Positions 30,217-39,407 of a stretch of 64,000 bases of DNA are shown piece by piece. Made by a program: the position numbers and the translations under genes. The notes under the pieces were generated by a model. It was given only the letters and a program-made list of their open reading frames with translations. It had not been told where the DNA came from and searched no databases. Position 1 is the first letter of the stretch. Each line of letters begins with the position of its first letter. The stretch comes from Pseudomonas sp. PDM04 (GTDB lineage: Bacteria; Pseudomonadota; Gammaproteobacteria; Pseudomonadales; Pseudomonadaceae), in the NCBI RefSeq assembly GCF_014851765.1, contig NZ_JACVAI010000001.1, positions 124,001 to 188,000 of the forward strand, in the 5' to 3' direction.

Positions 30217-31137
30217 TCAGCCTGCCAATGGCAAAGGCCTCGACATGAACTCGGCGATCCGCGAGCGCAGCCAGCGCTCGGCGGGGTCGTTGTCGTGCAC
30301 ACCGCTCCAGGCCATCGACAGCTGCGCCGCCGCGATCGGGAACGGGGGATCCTCAGCCCGCAACGCACACCCCTCGACCAGCGCACATGCCGCATAATCG
30401 GGCACCGTGGCGATCATCTCGGTGCCGGCGAGCAGCGCGCGCAACCCGCTGAACTGCGGCACGCCCAGCACCACCCGGCGACTGCGGCCGATCTTCGCCA
30501 GGTCCAGGTCGATGTTGCCGCTCAGGTCGCCGGAAAACGAGACCATGGCATGCGGCCGCTCGCAGTACTCATCGAGGGTCAGCGGCCCCGGCCGTTTGTC
30601 CCCGCGCAGCACCTTGCAGGGGATGTCGCGCAGCTTCTTGCATTTGGCATTTGCCGGCAGATCCGTGGTGTAGCTCACCCCCACGGAAATTTCACCGGAG
30701 GCCAGCAGCGTCGGCATCAGCAGGTAGTTGGCACGACGCACCACCACGATGATCCCCGGCGCCTCTTCCTGCAATTGCCGCAGCAATGGCGGGAACAGGC
30801 CGAACTCGGCATCGTCCGACAAGCCGATACGAAACACATCGCAACTGGTCGTCGGATCGAACTCCTTGGCCCGGCTGACCGCGCCGGAGATCACGTCCAT
30901 CGCCGGCTGCAGTTCCTTGAGAATCGCCAGCGCCCGCGCCGTCGGCTCCATGCCGCGACCGTTGCGCAACAACAGCGGGTCGTCGAACAGGTCACGCAAA
31001 CGACCGAGCGCCGCGCTGACCGCCGGTTGCCCCATGAACAGTTTTTCGGCGACCCGGGTCAGGTTCTTCTCGAACATCAAGGCCTCGAAAATCACCAGCA
31101 GGTTCATGTCGACGCGGCGCAGATCGTTACGGTTCAT
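30217..31137 (-). CDS. LysR-family transcriptional regulator
   Basis: A 306-residue regulator. The winged helix (DMNLLVIFEALMFEKNLTRVAEKLFMGQPAVSAALGRLRDLFDDPLLLR) is of the NodD/LinR-like subgroup in which the recognition helix reads QPAVSAALGRLR. The effector domain follows from about residue 95. The ATG at 31137 is used instead of a GTG six bases upstream because GGGAG is then 8 nt away. It lies 31 nt after the metallo-hydrolase stop on the same strand, so the two may be co-transcribed and functionally linked. Confidence 0.9.
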   Translation of the reverse strand: MNRNDLRRVDMNLLVIFEALMFEKNLTRVAEKLFMGQPAVSAALGRLRDLFDDPLLLRNGRGMEPTARALAILKELQPAMDVISGAVSRAKEFDPTTSCDVFRIGLSDDAEFGLFPPLLRQLQEEAPGIIVVVRRANYLLMPTLLASGEISVGVSYTTDLPANAKCKKLRDIPCKVLRGDKRPGPLTLDEYCERPHAMVSFSGDLSGNIDLDLAKIGRSRRVVLGVPQFSGLRALLAGTEMIATVPDYAACALVEGCALRAEDPPFPIAAAQLSMAWSGVHDNDPAERWLRSRIAEFMSRPLPLAG

Positions 31138-31168
31138 TGGCACGGCTCCCTTTTCAATGCGTCGGACT

Positions 31169-32152
31169 TTACTCGATCAACGGCACGTTGGCTGCACGTT
31201 TGTAGGGACCGTACTCGACCGGCACCCACTGGAAGTGCTTGCCCTCTGCCGCGATATGGCCGATGCCCGGAAACGGCAGATGCGCGGCAGTGACCCAGGT
31301 CTTGCTGGCCGCCGCAGCGCTGAATACCTTGGCGCGGCTTTTGATCGCCTGCTGGCCGTTGACGTCAAAGCCGATCGACACCTCCGGGTGCAGGAACTGC
31401 ACCGCCAGGTTGTGCACCAGATCGCCCATGAACAGGATGCTCTGTCCTTGCGAAGTGAAACGGTAGGTGGTGCTGCCCGGCGTGTGCCCGGTTTCCAGCG
31501 TCGCCTCGACACCGGCGACAGGCGACTGGCCACTGTCGAACGTTTTGAAGCGTCCCGTAGCCACATAGGGCGCCGTGGAATCCTGGGCGATCCGGAAATA
31601 CGGTTTGGCACCTTCAGGGGCCTTGGCGAGCGCCTGGGGATCGAGCCAGTAATCGGCTTCCGCCTTTGCCGCGTAGACCGTGGCGTTGGCAAAGACCGGT
31701 TGTTTCTGACCGTCGACCAGTCCGCACACGTGGTCCAGGTGCAGGTGGGTCAACAGAATCGTGTCGACCTGATCCGGCTGATACCCGGCGGCTTTCATGT
31801 TGTCCGACAGCATGCCCGCCGTGGCGCCGATGCACTGGCCGGCGCCGGTGTCGACCAGGATCAGCTGCTTGCCGGTGTTGACCAGGAACGCGTTGAACGC
31901 GGTCTGCACGCCCGGCGTTTCAATCGAGCGGCGGGCCAGCAGCGCACGAATCTGGCTTTGCGTCAGGCCTTTGAGCAGCTTGGGCGACAGGTCGTTGTAC
32001 CCGTCGAACAACGCCGTGACTTCATAATCGCCCACCGCCAGGCGGAAGTACCCCGGCGCTTGGGTACCGACCTGCGCCGGCGCCTGAGCCATGGCCACAC
32101 CCGACATCAGCGCCACTGCCAGGCCTGACGCGCGAATCAAAGAATGTTTCAT
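31169..32152 (-). CDS. Periplasmic metallo-beta-lactamase-fold hydrolase
   Basis: A 327-residue protein with signal peptide (ASGLAVALMSGVAMA|QAP). The metal motif HLHLDH has His136, His138, Asp140 and His141. Further ligands are in ETGHTPGS and MGDLVHN (Asp) and in the C-terminal AAHLPFPG. This resembles periplasmic quorum-quenching-lactonase-like or alkylsulfatase-like MBL proteins rather than true lactamases. It is divergent from a small AraC gene and is followed by a LysR gene. The substrate is unknown. Confidence 0.9.
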   Translation of the reverse strand: MKHSLIRASGLAVALMSGVAMAQAPAQVGTQAPGYFRLAVGDYEVTALFDGYNDLSPKLLKGLTQSQIRALLARRSIETPGVQTAFNAFLVNTGKQLILVDTGAGQCIGATAGMLSDNMKAAGYQPDQVDTILLTHLHLDHVCGLVDGQKQPVFANATVYAAKAEADYWLDPQALAKAPEGAKPYFRIAQDSTAPYVATGRFKTFDSGQSPVAGVEATLETGHTPGSTTYRFTSQGQSILFMGDLVHNLAVQFLHPEVSIGFDVNGQQAIKSRAKVFSAAAASKTWVTAAHLPFPGIGHIAAEGKHFQWVPVEYGPYKRAANVPLIE

Positions 32153-32349
32153 GTCGCTACCTCGAACGATCGGAAAAAGCGGCCACTCTCAGCGCCGCCA
32201 GGTGCCTCGATTGTGCACACCTCCCGCCCGCGGAAATTGCAGCCATGTGCTGAGTCGATCTGCCTGCGCACCGACACAATTAACAACGTTTAACTCGCCT
32301 GCCAGAGCCCCGCGTCCAAGAATGAAGCTCACCGACACGGACATTAGTT

Positions 32350-32790
32350 ATGGCCCATTCTCAGCAGAACACCGCCTGTCTGGCCGTCACCGAAACGCCG
32401 AAGAAAACCACCGGGGGTTTGACACCGTGGCGTGAAAGCCTGGCCAAGCAACTGATCCTCGAGCGCCTGGGCGAAACCATCGAAGTCAGTGACCTGGCGC
32501 GGGCGTGTGCGTTGTCGCGCAGCCACTTTTCCCGCGCGTTCAAATCCAGTACCGGTCTCTCGCCACAGGAATGGATCCGTCAGCAGCGCATCGACCGGGC
32601 CAAGCAATTGATCCGCAACACCGACCGCAGCCTGACGCAGATCAGCCTCGAATGCGGGTTTTGCGACCAGGCGCATTTCTGCCACATCTTCACCCGCAGC
32701 GAAGGCATCAACCCGTTTGCCTGGCGCTGCCGCACGGTGCGCGCCCTGCCCCATCACGCCCTCCCCAACCCTCCGTTTCACGCGCAGTAA
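32350..32790 (+). CDS. Short AraC-type regulator (DNA-binding domain only)
   Basis: A 146-residue protein made of little more than the AraC dual helix-turn-helix, residues about 25-125 (ETIEVSDLARACALSRSHFSRAFKSSTGLSPQEWIRQQRIDRAKQLI ... QISLECGFCDQAHFCHIFTRSEGINPFAWR). There is no ligand-binding domain. MarA/SoxS-sized regulators act without a bound effector and are controlled by their own level. It is divergent from the metallo-hydrolase across a 197-bp region and may regulate it. Three Cys in the second helix pair region are unusual. Confidence 0.9.
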   Translation: MAHSQQNTACLAVTETPKKTTGGLTPWRESLAKQLILERLGETIEVSDLARACALSRSHFSRAFKSSTGLSPQEWIRQQRIDRAKQLIRNTDRSLTQISLECGFCDQAHFCHIFTRSEGINPFAWRCRTVRALPHHALPNPPFHAQ

Positions 32791-32852
32791 GCGTGCGGCG
32801 CTCCCACTTGAGGGGACGCCCCGGACCTCGAATTCATTGAGGCGACATCCGA

Positions 32853-33428
32853 TCAGGCCGGCGCAGCGCCCATGCGCTCGGCCAGTCGTGCCACCCGTTC
32901 GCCCAGGCACGCCGCGGTGCAGCGGTCTTCGAGCGGCGGTGCGTCTTCGGGGGATTGCTCGACATTCGATTGAGCCATGGCACCGAGGGAGCTGCCCAGG
33001 CGATTCAACTGCCCGTCGAACAGACCGCTGCTGGAGCGTGCCGGCAGTACATCGAGCCCGACCCAGATCATCGAGTGCTGCGCGGCAAACAATGCCATCT
33101 GCAGCAAGGTGTTGAGCTTGTCGCCGCACAGACAGCCGGAATTGGTGAAGCCTGCGGCGAGCTTGTCGCGCCAGGGCTGGGCCAGATAGAACGCCGCGGT
33201 GGACTCCATGAACGCCTTGAAGTGCGCCGAAGCGCTGCCCATGTAGGTCGGTGCGCCGAAAATGATCGCGTCGGCGTGGTGCAGACGGTCCCACTGCTGA
33301 TCGACGTCCTCGACGGAAATCAACAGGCAGGTGCTGCCCTGGTGGCGTTCCACCCCCTGGGCCACCGCTTCGGCGATGACTCGGGTGTGCCCGTAGCCAC
33401 TGTGATACACCACCACCACGTTGCTCAT
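32853..33428 (-). CDS. Flavodoxin/WrbA-like NAD(P)H oxidoreductase
   Basis: A 191-residue flavodoxin-fold protein with an FMN phosphate loop near the N-terminus (VVVYHSGYGHTRVIAEAVAQG), FGAPTYMGSASAHFKAF as the isoalloxazine-contact loop, and KLAAGFTNSGCLCGDK. It matches NAD(P)H:quinone-reductase-like flavodoxins. The C-terminal 30 residues add a Cys-containing tail (EDRCTAACLGERVARLAERM). It is convergent with the small AraC gene. It is probably cytoplasmic and involved in quinone or redox stress handling. Confidence 0.88.
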   Translation of the reverse strand: MSNVVVVYHSGYGHTRVIAEAVAQGVERHQGSTCLLISVEDVDQQWDRLHHADAIIFGAPTYMGSASAHFKAFMESTAAFYLAQPWRDKLAAGFTNSGCLCGDKLNTLLQMALFAAQHSMIWVGLDVLPARSSSGLFDGQLNRLGSSLGAMAQSNVEQSPEDAPPLEDRCTAACLGERVARLAERMGAAPA

Positions 33429-33807
33429 TCCATTGTCCTTTTTGGGAGCGAGACCGACCCGCCGGCCGAAGCGTTGCGCCAGTCATCCACTGAGTTGGAT
33501 GTGCCGCCGCTGTCGCGAGCAGGCTCGCTCCCACACTGACCGGTGGAAGTTGAAGAAGCAGAGTTTTGGGCGTAGACCGGACGCAGCACGAGTTAAATAT
33601 TGTTAATTATCCCTCGCGCGCCAAAAGCCATGACGACACCTTTATTCCCGGTCGCAGCCCGTAAACACGCAATGGATGCACAGGGCAGGTAAACCGGTGG
33701 TGGCGATGGACACCTTCGGGGGCTCGTCTGTGGATTGCGCCAGGGGATAATCCCGACGAAAATGCTCGGAGACCGCGAACCACAAGGTTGCAAGCAGGAG
33801 TGACCCG
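33429..33807. other. Non-coding gap: REP doublet and promoter of the large ATPase regulator
   Basis: Left of centre is a REP doublet (33443-33537). At 33591-33612 there is an AT-rich patch (GTTAAATATTGTTAATTATC) unlike the flanking GC-rich DNA, a plausible promoter or regulator site for one of the two divergent genes. Beyond this I see no coding or RNA gene. Confidence 0.55.
33443..33537. repeat. Degenerate REP doublet
   Basis: The left unit is decayed (TGGGAGCGAGACCGACC) and the right unit is good (TCGCGAGCAGGCTCGCTCCC). It lies in the divergent gap between the flavodoxin and the ATPase-regulator genes. Confidence 0.7.
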
Positions 33808-36612
33808 TTGACCCTAACCCCCGCCCAGGCGATCCATTTCGGTCCCTATCGGATCTATCCCGACCAACGTCTGGTCATGGAAGCCGATCAACCCGTGCGC
33901 CTGGGTCGGCGAGCCATGGACATTCTGTTGATCCTGCTCGAACACGCCGGGAACGTGGTGAGCAAGCAAACGCTGATCGCCGGGGTCTGGCCCAACAGTG
34001 TCGTCGAGGACATCAACCTGCGGGTGCACATGGCCGCCTTGCGCAAGGCGCTGGGCGATGGTCAGGCCGGACAGCGTTACATCGTCACCGTGGCCCAACG
34101 CGGCTACAGCTTCGTCGCGCCCTATTCGCTGGAGCACCTGGAGCAACCGGCGACGCATCCGGCCCCGACGCCTGGCGGCCACAACCTGCCGCTGCGCCGA
34201 ACCCGTATGATCGGCCGCCAATCCCTGGTCGATAACCTGGTGACGCAACTGCCGCGCCAGCGCTTCATCACCCTGGTCGGCCCCGGCGGGATCGGCAAGA
34301 CCACTGTGGCCCTGCGGGTCGCCGAGCAACTGATCGGGCGCTACCGCGACGGCATTCTTCTGCTCGACCTGGCGCCCATCAACAAACCGTCGATGATCGC
34401 CGCGCACCTGGCCAGACTGCTCGAACTGTCCCTGCACGATGACGACCCCATTCGCGGCCTCGCGACGTTCCTGCGGGACCGACAGATGTTGCTGGTGATC
34501 GACAATTGCGAGCACCTGATCGACGCCATCGCCCTGCTCAGCGAAAGCCTCCTGCGCGCAGCGCCCCAGGTGCACGTGCTGGCCACCAGCCGTGAAAGCC
34601 TGCGGGCCGAAGGGGAATTCGTCCAGCGCCTGGAGTCGCTGGACTGCCCGCCGCCCATCGCCGTACTCGACCGCGCACAGGCCCTGACGTTTTCGGCCCT
34701 GCAATTGTTCGTCGAACGGGCCATGGCCAGCCACGACAGTTTTGAGCTGACCGATGACGAACTGCCGCTGGCCATTGAAATCTGCCAGCGCCTGGACGGT
34801 ATCCCACTGGCCATCGAGCTGGCGGCGGCACAGGTCGGCAGCCTCGGATTGAACGGTTTGCTCAAACAACTGCAAGGCAGTTTCCGCCTGCTCACCCCGG
34901 GTTGTCCGGCCACGCTGGGGCGCCATCAGACCCTGCGCGCCACGCTGGACTGGAGCTACGAACTGCTCAGTGACTGCGAGCGGACCTGCCTGCGTCGCCT
35001 GGGGATGTTCCGGGGCAGCTTCACCCTGGAATCGGCGGCGGCAGTGATTGGCGGCGAGCACATCGACTCGCGGGCGGTATTCGGTTCGATCACGCAACTG
35101 GTGGCCAAGTCGCTGCTGAACGTCGAAGTCGGCGACGAGGAAGTGTTCTACCGCCTGCTCGACACCACACGCAGCTACGCCCTGGAAAAACTCGGCCTGG
35201 CCTCCGACCTGCCGGGCACCCGCGAACGCCACGCCGAACGCTGCCTGGCCTTGATGGAACAGGCCCGGGACGATTGGGAGCAGATCTCGACGGGTATGTG
35301 GCTCGAACGTTATGCGCGCAGCCTGGAAGACATTCGTTCGGCCCTCGACTGGGGGTTGACCCGCCAGGGCCCGCAAGTGCTGGCGATCCGCCTGACCGCG
35401 ACGTCCACACCGTTGTGGCAGGAACTGTCGCTGCTCAAGGAGCATGGCCTGTATGTGCGCAAGGCGCTGGCCCTGCTGGAGGCCGCTTCCGAACCCTGCC
35501 CCAAGGTGCAGATCGCCCTCAAACTGGCGCTGGGCAGTTCCTGCTATCACACCCAGGGCGGCACAGCGGAGACCATCGAAGCGTTCGTCAGCGCCCGCAC
35601 CCTGGCCAGGCAGTGCAACGACATCGCCGGCCAGCTGCGCGCAGTCTCCGGACACATGGCGGTCAACCTCTGTTGCGCCGACTATCAGATGGCGCTGGAG
35701 CAGAGCCAGCAATTCGACCGACTGGGCCTGCACGGTGATGCCACCCTGTCCCTCAGCACCCAGCGTTTGCGGGTGCTTGCGCTGCACTTCGCCGGCGACC
35801 AGGCACAGGCGCGATTGAACGCCGAGCAAGTGTTGCAGCGCATGACCCAGAGCGGCCACCTCAACCGCTTCACCCACGGGTTTGGCGTGCAGTACGACCA
35901 GAGCGTCGCGTCACTGACCATTCTGGCGCGCATCCTCTGGCTGCAGGGGCAGCCGGAACAGGCCTGGCGCACCGCCCGGCAAGCACTGGACATTGCGCTG
36001 CAGATCAACCACGGCACCTCCATCTGCTACACCCTGGCCCTGGCCGGTTGCCTGATCGCGCACTACAACGGCGACAGCCGCACGGCGCGTGAACTCTTGC
36101 GCCTGTTGCTGGAGCAAGCGCAGAAACACTCGGTGCAACTGTTCCACACCTGGGCCCGGCATTACGCGCAAGTGATCGACCACGAGCAAGCCCACCTGCC
36201 GTTCAAGCCAGGCCTGGGGTTGATCAAGGACCTGCTGATCACCCTGGACAACCGTTTCGTCGATGACGAACTGGTGCTGCGGGCGGAAACCGGCATCGCG
36301 GGCTGGAACACCGCAGAGATCCTGCGGGCCAGGGCCAGTGCGCTGCTCATCGAGGATGACCTGCTCAATCGTGCGCCAGCCGAGAGCCTGCTGATCCGCG
36401 CGTTGAATGTGGCAAAACACCAGGGGGCCCTGGCCTGGGAGTTGCGCAGTGCGACCTCGCTGGCGCAGTTGTGGCAGCGTCAGGGCCGGCATCGCCAGGC
36501 CCACACTTTGCTGGCGCCGATCTGCGATCGGTTCACCGAAGGGCATGCCACCCCGGACCTGACAAAGGCCCGCCAGCTACTCGACGAGTTGCAGCCCCAC
36601 GCGCTCGCCTGA
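33808..36612 (+). CDS. Winged-helix/NB-ARC-type ATPase/TPR transcriptional regulator
   Basis: A 934-residue regulator. An OmpR-type winged helix (residues 1-105: FGPYRIYPDQRLVMEADQ ... GQRYIVTVAQRGYSFVAP) is followed by a STAND ATPase with Walker A GPGGIGKTTVAL (about 152-163), Walker B LLVIDNCEH and an LPLAIELAAAQ GxP-like motif. From about residue 480 there are helical TPR-like repeats to the end. The TTG start is used because GCAGGAG is 7 nt upstream and no ATG fits. It is a paralogue of the gene at 36577-38058, with which it overlaps tail to tail by 36 bp. The signal and targets are unknown. Confidence 0.88.
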   Translation: MTLTPAQAIHFGPYRIYPDQRLVMEADQPVRLGRRAMDILLILLEHAGNVVSKQTLIAGVWPNSVVEDINLRVHMAALRKALGDGQAGQRYIVTVAQRGYSFVAPYSLEHLEQPATHPAPTPGGHNLPLRRTRMIGRQSLVDNLVTQLPRQRFITLVGPGGIGKTTVALRVAEQLIGRYRDGILLLDLAPINKPSMIAAHLARLLELSLHDDDPIRGLATFLRDRQMLLVIDNCEHLIDAIALLSESLLRAAPQVHVLATSRESLRAEGEFVQRLESLDCPPPIAVLDRAQALTFSALQLFVERAMASHDSFELTDDELPLAIEICQRLDGIPLAIELAAAQVGSLGLNGLLKQLQGSFRLLTPGCPATLGRHQTLRATLDWSYELLSDCERTCLRRLGMFRGSFTLESAAAVIGGEHIDSRAVFGSITQLVAKSLLNVEVGDEEVFYRLLDTTRSYALEKLGLASDLPGTRERHAERCLALMEQARDDWEQISTGMWLERYARSLEDIRSALDWGLTRQGPQVLAIRLTATSTPLWQELSLLKEHGLYVRKALALLEAASEPCPKVQIALKLALGSSCYHTQGGTAETIEAFVSARTLARQCNDIAGQLRAVSGHMAVNLCCADYQMALEQSQQFDRLGLHGDATLSLSTQRLRVLALHFAGDQAQARLNAEQVLQRMTQSGHLNRFTHGFGVQYDQSVASLTILARILWLQGQPEQAWRTARQALDIALQINHGTSICYTLALAGCLIAHYNGDSRTARELLRLLLEQAQKHSVQLFHTWARHYAQVIDHEQAHLPFKPGLGLIKDLLITLDNRFVDDELVLRAETGIAGWNTAEILRARASALLIEDDLLNRAPAESLLIRALNVAKHQGALAWELRSATSLAQLWQRQGRHRQAHTLLAPICDRFTEGHATPDLTKARQLLDELQPHALA

Positions 36613-38058
36613 GCCTCGGCCGGCCTGGCTGATGTAGCGCGCGTAGCTTATTTCGACAGCGCGCAGTTCACCGCTGCCTTCGAGCTTCTCCAGGGCATAG
36701 CTGCGCGTGGTGTTGAGTAGACGATAGTGGGTTGCACCACTGCCCTGCTCCTCTGACAACAGGGATTTGCGCACCAGGCTCTGCAGCCCCTGCGCCAGGC
36801 GAGCCGGCCGTATCGCCCCCCCGTGGGCGCCGGTAGCCGCCTCCAGGGTAAAGGCCTTTTTGAACACCGCCAGACGCTGCAGCACGCTCTGCTCCAGGGG
36901 GCTGAGCAAGTGATAGCTCCAGTCCAGCGCGGCCTTGAGGGTTTGATGGCGCGGCACCGCCGTACGCCGCCCCAGCGACAGCAACTGAAAACAGTTATCC
37001 AGCTGGGCTTGCACACCGACCAGTGCCAGCGCATCGATTTGCGCGGCCGCCAGTTCAATGGCCAACGGCAAGCCATCGAGGCGGTGGCAGATATCGCGCA
37101 CCACCGGGAGGTCCTGTTCGCGCAGGGTGAACCCCTGCTGCCGGGCGCGGGCGCGGCTGACGAACAGTTGCACCGCCGAATACCCCATGGCCTCGTCCAC
37201 CCTGAGCAGCGCCGACCTGGGCGGCACTGTCAGTGGCGGTAGCGACTGGACGGTTTCTCCGTTCGCCCGCAGCGGCTCGCGACTGGTCACCAGCACCGAC
37301 AGTCGCGGCGCCTTTTGCAACAAGGCTTCAACCAATGTGCGGCAGCGTTCGTGCAAGTGCTCGCAGTTGTCCAGCACCAGTAACGCATGCCAGTCCGACA
37401 GAACCTCCAGCGAAGTCCCGACCTGCAGGTGGAGGACGCGACTCAAGTGATCCTCCACCTGCGCGGGGTCATCGATGGTCGTCAGATCCACCAGCCAGAC
37501 ACCGTCCCGATAATGCTGCAAGAGCAGCTCGGCCACACGCAGCGCGACAGTGGTTTTACCGATGCCGCCAGGACCGACCAGCGTCATGAGCCGGCAAACG
37601 GGCAATTGCCGCACCAGGCTGCCCACCAACGAGTCGCGACCGGTCACCGGTGTCAACCGTGCCGGCAGGTTGTGCTGAACCCTCTGCGCGCTGTCGAGCG
37701 ACACCTGCGCATTCGCCGGTGCGTGGGCCACCGGTGCAACGAAACGGTAACCGCGCTGCGGAACGTTGACGATGTAACGCTGCCCTTGCACACCGTCACC
37801 CAGTGCGCGACGCAGCGCGGCGATGTGCACGCGCAGGTTGATGTCCTCGACCACCGACGTCGGCCAGACACGCGCAATCAGTTCTTCCTTGCTGACCACG
37901 GTGCCTGCGCGCTCGATCAGTACCTGCAGAATGTCCAGCGCCCGGCCGCCCATGCGCAGCGGCCGATCACCGTCCAGGATCAAGCGTTGCCGCAGATGAA
38001 AGGCGTAGGGACCGAAATGCAGTGCGGTCTCGGTGTTCAACTCTCTGACGCTGTTCAT
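36577..38058 (-). CDS. Winged-helix/STAND ATPase regulator lacking the TPR sensor region
   Basis: A 493-residue paralogue of the preceding protein: the same winged helix (FGPYAFHLRQRLILDGDR ... GQRYIVNVPQRGYRFVAP), Walker A GPGGIGKTTVAL and Walker B LLVLDNCEH, ending soon after the ARC2-like part (RLLNTTRSYALEKLEGSGELRAVE). The partner has about 440 more residues of TPR there. Either this is a naturally short regulator or its TPR region was lost when the 3' ends met. Its frame is intact and its start, an ATG at 38058, is good. Confidence 0.88.
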   Translation of the reverse strand: MNSVRELNTETALHFGPYAFHLRQRLILDGDRPLRMGGRALDILQVLIERAGTVVSKEELIARVWPTSVVEDINLRVHIAALRRALGDGVQGQRYIVNVPQRGYRFVAPVAHAPANAQVSLDSAQRVQHNLPARLTPVTGRDSLVGSLVRQLPVCRLMTLVGPGGIGKTTVALRVAELLLQHYRDGVWLVDLTTIDDPAQVEDHLSRVLHLQVGTSLEVLSDWHALLVLDNCEHLHERCRTLVEALLQKAPRLSVLVTSREPLRANGETVQSLPPLTVPPRSALLRVDEAMGYSAVQLFVSRARARQQGFTLREQDLPVVRDICHRLDGLPLAIELAAAQIDALALVGVQAQLDNCFQLLSLGRRTAVPRHQTLKAALDWSYHLLSPLEQSVLQRLAVFKKAFTLEAATGAHGGAIRPARLAQGLQSLVRKSLLSEEQGSGATHYRLLNTTRSYALEKLEGSGELRAVEISYARYISQAGRGSGERVGLQLVE

Positions 38059-38220
38059 GCGCGCTCACGTGGACAAACCCGCAATGGCTCAATGACATGC
38101 AGGGCTTGCGCACCTCCTCCTATGTAGGTTCACCGGTATCTTGGCAGTCCTACGTGACGTAACAACTGTCAAAGGGGGAGCGTCACGGCCATGACGGTGC
38201 GCAAGACGGACATGTCGGCA

Positions 38221-39171
38221 CTAGCTGAACTGCTCGCGGTACTGGGCCGGCGTCAGCCCAAGCTTTTCGCCGAACAGAAACCGCATGTGCCGGACACTGC
38301 CGAAACCGCTTTTGAAGGCCACGGTCTTGAGCGGCAGGTCGCTGGTCTCCAGCAGGTTCCTCGCGCAGTCGATGCGCGCACTTTGCAGGAACTCCATCGG
38401 GGTCATGTTCACTTCCCGGGCAAACACCCTGGCGAAATGACGCGGGCTCATGTTGGCCAGGCCCGCCAGGCGCTCGATGCTGAACGCTTCGTCGAGGTGT
38501 TCGAGCATGTAGTTCTGCACCCGGGTCACCGGTGTTTCATGGGGGGCGACTGTGGCCATCAACGGACTGAACTGCGCCTGTCCGCCCTGGCGCTTCATCA
38601 CCACCAGCAACACCTTGGCCACATCCTGGGCGACTTTCTTGCCATGGTCCTCGGCCACCACCGCGAGTGCGAGGTCGATGCCGGCCGTGACGCCGCCGGA
38701 GGTGATGAGGTTGCGGTCCTGCACGTAAATCTGATCGGTCTCTACCGTGGCCTTCGGGAAGCCCTTGATCAGCCGTTCGGTGTAATGCCAGTGGGTGGTG
38801 ACCCGATAACCGTCGAGCAGACCGGCATGCCCCAGCACAAAGGCCCCAGTGCAAATCGAGCCATAGACCTCGGACCGACTGACGTTGTGCTTGAGCCAAT
38901 CGAGCAACGGCGGATGTTTTTCGTTGTAGGCACCGGGGCCGCCGGGCACCAGCAACAGGTCGTATCCGTCACAGGCCTGATCGATGTGCAGGTCGGCCTG
39001 CACGCTCACGCCATTGGACGCCCGCAGCGCGCCCGGCACCGTGCCGATGGTCGACAACGCATAATGGTGCTCGGGCTTGAGGTAGCGATTGGCGATGGAA
39101 AACACTTCCATGGGCCCCGCCATGTCGAGCAGGAGAAAGTCGGGAAACAGCACCATTGCCACAGTTTTCAT
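38221..39171 (-). CDS. GlxA-family transcriptional regulator (DJ-1/PfpI + AraC)
   Basis: A 316-residue regulator. The N-terminal class I glutamine-amidotransferase-like domain (residues 1-185: MVLFPDFLLLDMAGPMEVFSIA ... SICTGAFVLGHAGLLDG, with the nucleophile-elbow Cys in SICTGA) is fused to an AraC dual helix-turn-helix (about 215-312: FSIERLAGLANMSPRHFARVFAREVNMTPMEFLQSARID). The family controls amino-acid or betaine catabolism genes. It is divergent from the pirin gene across 236 bp, so auto- or cross-regulation is plausible. Confidence 0.92.
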   Translation of the reverse strand: MKTVAMVLFPDFLLLDMAGPMEVFSIANRYLKPEHHYALSTIGTVPGALRASNGVSVQADLHIDQACDGYDLLLVPGGPGAYNEKHPPLLDWLKHNVSRSEVYGSICTGAFVLGHAGLLDGYRVTTHWHYTERLIKGFPKATVETDQIYVQDRNLITSGGVTAGIDLALAVVAEDHGKKVAQDVAKVLLVVMKRQGGQAQFSPLMATVAPHETPVTRVQNYMLEHLDEAFSIERLAGLANMSPRHFARVFAREVNMTPMEFLQSARIDCARNLLETSDLPLKTVAFKSGFGSVRHMRFLFGEKLGLTPAQYREQFS

Positions 39172-39407
39172 GGGTACACATCACTGAATTCAAAAAAAAA
39201 GGATCAATTCACCAGACACCGCGTCCTTGTGGCGGGTCTGGGACATGCAGACCATTATGGCCCAGCTCCGTAACCAGCGTCGCTCGCCCGTTACTGTCAA
39301 CCCAAAGGAGACAGTATTTCAATTTTCATCTACTTATTGCACCAACGGATAAACATTAACCTTCTCCTCACTCGGACGAATCAACGTCCCCCAGAGGAGA
39401 ATTCATC

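Noticed and set aside
33814..35877. A 687-codon minus-strand frame opposite the large ATPase regulator
   Set aside because: It is a shadow frame. The plus-strand product has clear winged-helix, Walker and TPR features, and the minus frame shows none.
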